A stretch of DNA of 5,973 nucleotides from Candidatus Parcubacteria bacterium (GTDB lineage Bacteria; Patescibacteriota; Patescibacteriia; UBA1558; GWA2-36-10): the NCBI GenBank assembly GCA_023246135.1, contig JAHFJB010000032.1, forward strand, positions 1 to 5,973. Reading direction: 5' to 3'. Each line of letters opens with the position of its first letter. Positions within the stretch are counted from its first letter, which is position 1. A program made the position numbers and the translations under genes. The notes beneath the pieces are model-generated. The model was not told where the DNA came from, did not search any database, and saw only the letters and a list, made by a program, of their open reading frames with translations. Shown piece after piece: positions 1 through 5,015 of this stretch.

Positions 1-431
<431 letters not shown>

Positions 432-440
432 TTATATTAT

Positions 441-3400
441 TTACTCTTCCAAATCACTAGCCAACGGCAAAGAACCAGCTTCAATAACTATAGGCGCTTC
501 TTCAGATAAGAGCTCTTGCGTATCCTGTTCCAGACCTTCAATTTTTCTTTCACGCTTACCGATAAGCTCTACATCCAAACCCAAGCCTTTGAGTTCTCTA
601 ACTAGAACATTGCATGATTCAGGAATATTAAGACGTCTTATTGGTTCACCTTTGATGATTGACTCATAAGCTTTAGAGCGGCCCGGTACATCATCAGATT
701 TAATAGTAATCATTTCCTGCAAAGTATTAGCTGCACCATAAGCCTCAAGCGCCCAGACTTCCATCTCACCGAATCTCTGACCACCAAACTGAGCTTTACC
801 GCCTAAAGGTTGCTGTGTTACCAATGAGTATGGGCCAATAGAACGTTGATGAATCTTATCTTCTACCAAGTGATTAAGCTTTAACATATACGCTATACCA
901 ACCGTAGTCTTATTGGCAAAAGCCTTGCCACTACGACCATCATAAAGTTGAAGTTTACCATCTTCTGGCCAACCGGCTTTAGCTAATTCTTCTCTAATAG
1001 TCTCTTCTGACACGCCATTGAGAGCTGGGCTGGCCACTTTATAACCCAAAGTCCTAGCCGCCAGACCTAAGTGAGTTTCCAAGAGCTGACCCAAGTTCAT
1101 ACGAGAAATAACGCCCAAGGGGTTTAAAATAATATCAATAGGCGTACCGTCTTCCAAAAATGGCATATCCTCCAAGGCTACTACTCTAGAAATAACACCT
1201 TTATTACCGTGGCGGCCGGCCATCTTATCACCAACTTGAATTTTTCTGAGCTGAGCAATAGTCACCTGAATAGTCTTGATGACTCCAGCTGGTAATTTGT
1301 CACCTTTGTCGCGAGAAAAAACTTTAACACCAATGACTTTACCGCGCTCACCGTGCTTCAAATATAGTGATGTGTCTCTGACGTCCTTGGCTTTTTCGCC
1401 AAAGATAGCCCTAAGCAATTTTTCTTCAGCTGACAATTCAGTCTCACCCTTAGGTGTAATCTTGCCAACTAAAATATCACCGGAAGATACGTTAGCGCCA
1501 ATACGCACTACACCTTCGCGATCCAAATCTTTTAATTTTTCTTCACTGACATTAGGAATGTCGCGAGTAACTACTTCGGCACCGAGTTTGGTATCACGGA
1601 CATCAATGGAATAATCTTCAATGCTGATAGAAGTATAGTTATCGTTTTTCACTACGCGCTCAGAAATCAAAATAGCATCTTCATAGTTACCGCCGTCCCA
1701 AGTCATATAAGCTACCAACATATTTTCTCCCAGAGCTAGCTCACCTTGATCAGTGGCAGCACCATCAGCAATCACTTCACCTTTTTTAACTTTCTGCGCC
1801 TTATCAACAATTGGATGCTGATTCATACTAGTAGAAGTATTGGACCGAGCAAACTTATTTAAATTATAGACCATGGTTTCGCCTTTTTTGTTGGTCACTT
1901 CAATAACCCGACTATCAACACGAGTAACTTCACCGTCTTCTTTAACGACAATTACCTGCCCTGAATCTATAGCCGCTTTAGCTTCAACCCCAGTGCCAAC
2001 AATCGGCGCTTCGGGACGAATAAGTGATACTGCTTGGCGTTGCATGTTTGTGCCCATCAGTGCCCGGACTGCATCATCATGTTCCAAAAATGGAATAAGT
2101 GATGTAGCAATACTAATAATCTGATTAGGCGCCACATCCAAAAGATCTATCCTCTCTACCTTATCATAAGTTGGATTACCTTTGATTCTGATTTCTGCAT
2201 ATTCGCTGATAAAATGCCCCTCCGCATCAAGCGGGGTAGTGGCGGCAGCCGTGTTATACCTTTCCTCTTCGAAGGCATCAAAATAAACAATATCCATGGT
2301 CACCACTGGTTTGATTGGTACTATTTTTATATCCTCATGCTTAGCCAATTCTTTGGCCAGGGTGGCGGTGATGGCTTCGCCTTTTTTAACCAAAACTTTT
2401 TTATCATTAGAAGACTTAATATCCTCACGAGCAATCTGACCAGTTGTTACTTTGGGATCATTATCTATATCATGTAAGACTCGCCGAAAAGGAGTTTCAA
2501 TAAAACCAAACTCATTGACCTTGGCATAAGAAGCTAGGTGCCCCACCAAACCAATGTTTGGACCTTCTGGAGTAGCAATGGGGCAAATGCGGCCATAGTG
2601 AGTTGGATGCACATCACGCACTTCAAAGCCAGCCCGCTCTCGGGACAAACCGCCCGGGCCCATAGCTGACAAACGGCGCTTGTGTTCTAGCTCGGCCAAA
2701 GGATTGACCTGATCCATGAACTGAGACAGCTGTGAACTCATAAAAAATTCTTTGATAACACCTATTACTGGCCGGGCATTGATAAGCTGATTAGGTGTTA
2801 AGTTGCTCATGTCCAAAGTACTCATTCTATCCTTAACAATTCTCTCCATGCGAGCCAAACCAATGCGGAATCTATTTTGAACTAATTCACCAATGGCTCT
2901 GACACGGCGATTACCCAAGTGATCAATGTCATCAGCTTCTTCTTGGGTAAGGTTTAGACGAATAATTTCTTTTATAACCAAAACCAAATCCTCTTTTCTT
3001 AGGACCCTGGTTTCTTTGTTGTTGGCAATGTCTAGACCAAAACGGGCATTGATTTTGTAGCGACCAACTCGACCAAAATCATAACGATCAAAATCAAAAA
3101 ACATAGAATGAATAAGCGACCGGGCATTATCGGTGGTAGCCAAGTCCCCGGGTCTAATACGGCGATAAACTTCTTTTAATCCTTCCGCCTCATTTTTGGA
3201 AGTATCTTTACCGAGGGTACTCTTGATAAATTTTACTTCAGGATGAGTATCAACATCTTTAAATAATTCCAGCATCTCTTCATCAGTAAAATATCCCAAG
3301 GCTCTAAGGAGTGAAGTAATAGCTACTTTTCTTTTTCTATCAATCTTAACGTAGATTACATTGTTAACATCGGTTTCTATTTCTAGCCAAGCGCCACGAT

Positions 3401-3881
3401 TAGGAATAATCTTAGCACCATAATAGCGGCGGCCACGCATCATCTCTGAAGTAAAAAATACACCAGCACTTCTTATGAGCTGTGACACCACTACTCTTTC
3501 CACGCCATTGATAATAAAAGTACCGCGCTGAGTCATTAGCGGGAAATCCCCCAAATATATCTCTTGCTCTTTAACTTCACTGGTACGCTTGTTGACCAAG
3601 CGGATATTAACGCGTAAGGGGGCTTCAAAAGTAATATTTTTATTTTTAGCAGTCACCTCATCAAACTTTGGCTCATCCAGATAATAATCTAGAAAATACA
3701 ATTCTAGATCGCGGCCAATAAAATCTTTGATCGGTGAGATTTCCTCAAACAATTCTTTTAGCCCATCCTCAAAAAACCACTGATAGGATTTTTTTTGGAC
3801 TTCAACCAAATCCGTCAGCGGTATGGCTTCTCTTAGGGGACTAAAAAATTTGCGAGTAGTGGAAGTTTTTATTTGGGACAT
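441..3881 (-). CDS. rpoB: DNA-directed RNA polymerase subunit beta
   Basis: Complete beta subunit of RNA polymerase, 1146 residues, shorter than E. coli (1342) and close to compact forms lacking the lineage-specific insertions. Conserved blocks occur in family order: GDFPLMTQRGTFIINGVERV (111-130); rifampicin-pocket cluster SSQLSQFMDQVNPL to HKRRLSAMGPGGL (382-412); CPIATPEGPNIGL (433-445); NYED with E734 and D735, matching the acidic pair near the active site; the flap region about 800-870; VGDKMAGRHGNKG (883-895), whose lysines K886 and K894 match E. coli K1065 and K1073; GGKAQFGGQRFGEMEVWALE (1027-1046); and the beta'-contacting VLVRELKGLGLDVEL near the C-terminus (1092-1106), followed by an acidic tail of about 40 residues. 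The ATG at 3881 gives MSQIKTSTTRKFFSPLRE, and the lack of another plausible Met nearby supports it. No Shine-Dalgarno precedes it (AGTCAAGTCTTTAT-ATG). It ends in TAA, and rpoC starts 24 nt later. Rifampicin-contact residues are mostly kept (Q387, F388, D390, H400, R403, S405). Confidence 0.99.
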   Translation of the reverse strand: MSQIKTSTTRKFFSPLREAIPLTDLVEVQKKSYQWFFEDGLKELFEEISPIKDFIGRDLELYFLDYYLDEPKFDEVTAKNKNITFEAPLRVNIRLVNKRTSEVKEQEIYLGDFPLMTQRGTFIINGVERVVVSQLIRSAGVFFTSEMMRGRRYYGAKIIPNRGAWLEIETDVNNVIYVKIDRKRKVAITSLLRALGYFTDEEMLELFKDVDTHPEVKFIKSTLGKDTSKNEAEGLKEVYRRIRPGDLATTDNARSLIHSMFFDFDRYDFGRVGRYKINARFGLDIANNKETRVLRKEDLVLVIKEIIRLNLTQEEADDIDHLGNRRVRAIGELVQNRFRIGLARMERIVKDRMSTLDMSNLTPNQLINARPVIGVIKEFFMSSQLSQFMDQVNPLAELEHKRRLSAMGPGGLSRERAGFEVRDVHPTHYGRICPIATPEGPNIGLVGHLASYAKVNEFGFIETPFRRVLHDIDNDPKVTTGQIAREDIKSSNDKKVLVKKGEAITATLAKELAKHEDIKIVPIKPVVTMDIVYFDAFEEERYNTAAATTPLDAEGHFISEYAEIRIKGNPTYDKVERIDLLDVAPNQIISIATSLIPFLEHDDAVRALMGTNMQRQAVSLIRPEAPIVGTGVEAKAAIDSGQVIVVKEDGEVTRVDSRVIEVTNKKGETMVYNLNKFARSNTSTSMNQHPIVDKAQKVKKGEVIADGAATDQGELALGENMLVAYMTWDGGNYEDAILISERVVKNDNYTSISIEDYSIDVRDTKLGAEVVTRDIPNVSEEKLKDLDREGVVRIGANVSSGDILVGKITPKGETELSAEEKLLRAIFGEKAKDVRDTSLYLKHGERGKVIGVKVFSRDKGDKLPAGVIKTIQVTIAQLRKIQVGDKMAGRHGNKGVISRVVALEDMPFLEDGTPIDIILNPLGVISRMNLGQLLETHLGLAARTLGYKVASPALNGVSEETIREELAKAGWPEDGKLQLYDGRSGKAFANKTTVGIAYMLKLNHLVEDKIHQRSIGPYSLVTQQPLGGKAQFGGQRFGEMEVWALEAYGAANTLQEMITIKSDDVPGRSKAYESIIKGEPIRRLNIPESCNVLVRELKGLGLDVELIGKRERKIEGLEQDTQELLSEEAPIVIEAGSLPLASDLEE

Positions 3882-3892
3882 ATAAAGACTTG

Positions 3893-3915
3893 ACTAATTA
3901 TTGGTAAAAATTAGT
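3893..3915 (-). repeat. AT-rich inverted repeat just upstream of the rpoB start
   Basis: Perfect 7-bp arms ACTAATT (3893-3899) and AATTAGT (3909-3915) flank a 9-nt loop. In the transcript this would fold 11 nt before the rpoB AUG, in the place where a ribosome binding site would normally sit. Only one C-G pair per stem makes it weak, so it could be a minor translational element, an operator-like site, or chance in AT-rich DNA. Confidence 0.35.
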
Positions 3916-3956
3916 TATAAATTCTACTCGTAGTGGCCTTAATAAAATAAGAGCAC

Positions 3957-3991
3957 AAAAAATAAACTCACCCGCTAAATTGGGTCAGTTT
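3957..3991 (-). terminator. Terminator-like hairpin in the rpoBC leader (possible attenuator)
   Basis: Read on the minus strand, AAACTGACCC (3982-3991) pairs with GGGTGAGTTT (3964-3973) over 10 positions with a single G-G mismatch and an 8-nt loop, and is followed at once by TTTATTTTTT (overlapping the stem end, 3957-3966). This is the layout of an intrinsic terminator. It lies about 47 nt downstream of the predicted rpoBC transcription start and 76 nt upstream of the rpoB start, so it would reduce rpoBC transcription unless read through. A partial terminator ahead of rpoB is known in E. coli (the rplL-rpoB attenuator). The plus-strand reading also has a T run (GTTTTTC), so it could act in both directions. 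No convincing antiterminator pairing was found. Confidence 0.6.
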
Positions 3992-4044
3992 TTCAATTGC
4001 TTTTTTAACTAAACTAGGCCAGCCTGCAAAAAATTCATAGCCCA

Positions 4045-4073
4045 ATAGTATCAAATTATAGGTGCTTTGTCAA
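4045..4073 (-). promoter_or_regulatory. Predicted sigma70-type promoter of rpoBC, extended -10
   Basis: On the minus strand TTGACA (4068-4073, perfect -35) is followed by a 17-bp spacer and TACTAT (4045-4050, 4 of 6), preceded by TGA, which supplies the TGn extension. The predicted start is the A at about 4038. The bases between the -10 and the start read TGGGCT, a G-rich discriminator of the kind linked to stringent (ppGpp) control in well-studied bacteria. A TATAAT also lies inside the spacer (4055-4060), too close to this -35 to pair with it. This is the best promoter in the rpoB upstream region; a second, poorer candidate lies at 4144-4171. Confidence 0.75.
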
Positions 4074-4120
4074 GGATTTCACCCCAATTTTACCAAAAGC
4101 AACTCAAAAAATAAAAAAAA

Positions 4121-4136
4121 TAGCTAATATTAGCTA
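4121..4136. repeat. Perfect 16-bp palindrome next to a long A/T run
   Basis: TAGCTAATATTAGCTA is its own reverse complement. In minus-strand RNA it can fold as a 6-bp stem (TAGCTA) with a 4-nt ATAT loop, directly followed by 8 T, one A and 6 T (4106-4120), which resembles a weak, GC-poor terminator. As DNA it could equally be a dimeric repressor site upstream of the rpoBC promoter, about 48 bp above its -35. The sequence does not decide between these. Confidence 0.45.
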
Positions 4137-4204
4137 AAATATACATATATACAAATTTTTATAGTTGTCAAATTTTACAATATTTCCTGTTATTTAAGCC
4201 AAAA

Positions 4205-4244
4205 TTATACACAAAAGACTACATTTATATACAAGTTATCCACA
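4205..4244 (+). promoter_or_regulatory. DnaA-box cluster (two perfect boxes and one near-match)
   Basis: TTATACACA (4205-4213) and TTATCCACA (4236-4244) both match the DnaA-box consensus TTATNCACA exactly, have the same orientation and start 31 bp apart, close to three helical turns. Between them TTATATACA (4225-4233) has one mismatch. The 120 bp on the low side (4081-4200) are only about 20-23% GC, which would suit an unwinding region. A minus-strand TATAAT (4204-4209) overlaps the first box, so the cluster might instead be a DnaA-controlled promoter region upstream of rpoBC. No dnaA or dnaN gene is in the window. Confidence 0.55.
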
Positions 4245-4333
4245 TCGCGAAGCCCAAAGAGTTAAGTGGTGCGGCTATAATTTTTACTAAATATCAAAAA
4301 AATCTAATAAAATTGGAATTTGACAAAATTAAG

Positions 4334-4379
4334 ACGGGTGGCGCGAGGTAGCACTGCTGTGCAAACCTGCGCCACCCGT
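4334..4379 (-). terminator. Strong GC-rich intrinsic terminator of the pilin gene
   Basis: Arms ACGGGTGGCGC (4334-4344) and GCGCCACCCGT (4369-4379) are perfectly complementary over 11 bp. Inside them AGGT/ACCT (4346-4349 with 4365-4368) and GCAC/GTGC (4351-4354 with 4359-4362) extend the stem around a 4-nt loop with small bulges. It begins 10 bases after the pilin stop codon and is followed on the minus strand by CTTAATTTTGT, a short imperfect T tract; the plus side has none. Orientation and position mark it as the terminator of the pilin unit. Its GC content matches the pilin gene rather than the surrounding DNA. Confidence 0.8.
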
Positions 4380-4389
4380 TATCACGATC

Positions 4390-4827
4390 CTAGTCGCCGC
4401 TGGTGAGCGTCATGATCAGTCCATCGCGACCGAAAGCCGTGATGGCATAGCCGTCATCGCAGACGCCGTCTTCATCGGCATCCACACCGCTGTAGCAGCA
4501 CTGGCCCGGCTCGGTGGCCACGCCGGAAGTAGGTTCGGTGGGACGCTCAGTGAAGGGGTTGTTGAGGCGCTGGCCGCCAGGCAGGAGGTCGATGATGGTC
4601 TGACCATTAGGAAGCCTGTCAGACAGACTTTTGGGGTAGACACCATCGTTCCGGACATAGAAGTCCTCGGCCGCGAGCTGCACCGCGTGGCAGTTGGCTC
4701 GGACCACGTCTTCCCTGGCAAGCCGATCTCGCATCGCCACGAAATTCGGAATCACGATCGCGGCCAAGATGCCGACGACGACCACGACGATCATGAGCTC
4801 GATGAGAGTAAATCCGTTACGACGCAT
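4390..4827 (-). CDS. Type IV prepilin / type II secretion-like pseudopilin with prepilin signal
   Basis: A 145-residue class III signal protein. The leader MRRNG is cut by prepilin peptidase after G5, leaving mature F6 with the conserved glutamate at mature position +5 (E10). The hydrophobic helix (about 6-28, FTLIELMIVVVVVGILAAIV) ends in IPNF and anchors and polymerises the subunit. The globular part has a PNGQTIIDLLPGG stretch (73-85), cysteines C46, C110, C111 and C123, and an acidic DADEDGVCDD loop (116-125) that fits a DxDxDG calcium-binding pattern, then an AITAFGRDGLIMT strand (128-140) typical of pilin-like C-termini. The ATG at 4827 is fixed by the leader and by AGAGG upstream. No assembly genes (pilB, pilC, pilD) are in the window, so a role in adhesion, secretion or DNA uptake cannot be chosen. 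GC is about 60% over 4381-4830, far above its neighbours, suggesting horizontal acquisition. It has its own promoter and terminator. Confidence 0.93.
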   Translation of the reverse strand: MRRNGFTLIELMIVVVVVGILAAIVIPNFVAMRDRLAREDVVRANCHAVQLAAEDFYVRNDGVYPKSLSDRLPNGQTIIDLLPGGQRLNNPFTERPTEPTSGVATEPGQCCYSGVDADEDGVCDDGYAITAFGRDGLIMTLTSGD

Positions 4828-4833
4828 GCTAAG

Positions 4834-4838
4834 CCTCT
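4834..4838 (-). promoter_or_regulatory. Shine-Dalgarno site of the pilin gene
   Basis: AGAGG on the minus strand sits 6 nt before the ATG at 4827, an ideal spacing. It confirms that start and contrasts with rpoB and rpoC, which show no such site. Farther upstream in the leader, GAGGCG (4881-4886) can pair with CGTCTC (4864-4869) through one G-U pair, giving a possible small 5' hairpin. Confidence 0.7.
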
Positions 4839-4904
4839 TACTTTCTAGGCCTTCACTTGAAATGAGACGCTTTTACAAGACGCCTCGGGAACAGACAATA
4901 TATA

Positions 4905-4933
4905 ATAATAGCATAAATATGCCTTTTTGTCAA
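4905..4933 (-). promoter_or_regulatory. Predicted sigma70-type promoter of the pilin gene, extended -10
   Basis: On the minus strand TTGACA (4928-4933, perfect) is followed by 17 bp and TATTAT (4905-4910, 5 of 6), preceded by TGC as the TGn extension. The predicted start is near 4896-4899, giving a leader of about 70 nt. The design is the same as the rpoBC promoter, but the discriminator is A/T only. It lies in AT-rich DNA just outside the GC-rich pilin block and downstream of the Mur ligase terminator, so the pilin should be strongly and separately expressed. Confidence 0.8.
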
Positions 4934-4973
4934 CCCTTATTTATATAATCTTTATCTTTATAAAAACAATAAC

Positions 4974-5007
4974 AAAAAACAGAGCCTCTTTATCAACTCT
5001 GTTTTTT
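4974..5007 (-). terminator. Intrinsic terminator of the Mur ligase gene
   Basis: A perfect 11-bp inverted repeat, AAAAAACAGAG (4974-4984) and CTCTGTTTTTT (4997-5007), with a 12-nt loop, starting 8 bases after the Mur ligase stop. Minus-strand RNA reads CAGAG-loop-CTCTG followed by UUUUUUG, a standard terminator. The A run on the opposite arm makes it symmetrical, so it could also stop plus-strand transcription. Confidence 0.85.
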
Positions 5008-5015
5008 GATTATTT

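Larger units (their letters stand above)
3882..4389. other. 508-bp gene-free region upstream of rpoB
   Basis: No convincing coding sequence is seen on either strand. From low to high coordinates it contains: an AT-rich inverted repeat just upstream of the rpoB start (3893-3915), a terminator-like hairpin in the rpoBC leader (3957-3991), the best rpoBC promoter (4045-4073), a 16-bp palindrome beside a long A/T run (4121-4136), a second minus-strand TTGACA (4166-4171) with only a poor -10 (TATATG, 4144-4149, 16-bp spacer), a DnaA-box cluster (4205-4244) with a minus-strand TATAAT (4204-4209) overlapping the first box, and the pilin terminator (4334-4379). GC counted by row is about 20-30% between 4081 and 4320, much lower than in the genes, and jumps at about 4334. 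Roughly 4245-4333 holds nothing else I can name; a plus-strand TATAAT at 4276-4281 lacks a -35 and a gene to drive. Confidence 0.85.

Noticed and set aside
4090..4148. 18-codon minus-strand ORF starting at about 4148 (MYILANISYFFYF...)
   Set aside because: It reads through the palindrome and the T tract, so its composition follows from AT richness; no ribosome binding site.
4276..4281. Plus-strand TATAAT as a promoter
   Set aside because: No -35 at suitable spacing, no TGn extension, and no plus-strand gene downstream.
4320..4325. Plus-strand TTGACA as a -35 element
   Set aside because: The bases 17 downstream are GC-rich stem sequence of the terminator, with no -10.
4334..4379. GC-rich hairpin as a REP element or transposon end
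   Set aside because: It starts just after the pilin stop, with T residues on the downstream side only, which fits a terminator; no second copy is seen in the window.
4416..4721. 101-codon minus-strand frame within the pilin gene
   Set aside because: Ser/Pro/Thr-rich product in another frame of a GC-rich gene with a clear prepilin signal; no ribosome binding site of its own.
4322..4898. GACAA direct repeat on either side of the GC-rich block (4322-4326 and 4894-4898) as a target-site duplication
   Set aside because: Only 5 bp, not exactly at the composition boundaries, and no transposase or terminal inverted repeats; chance is likely.
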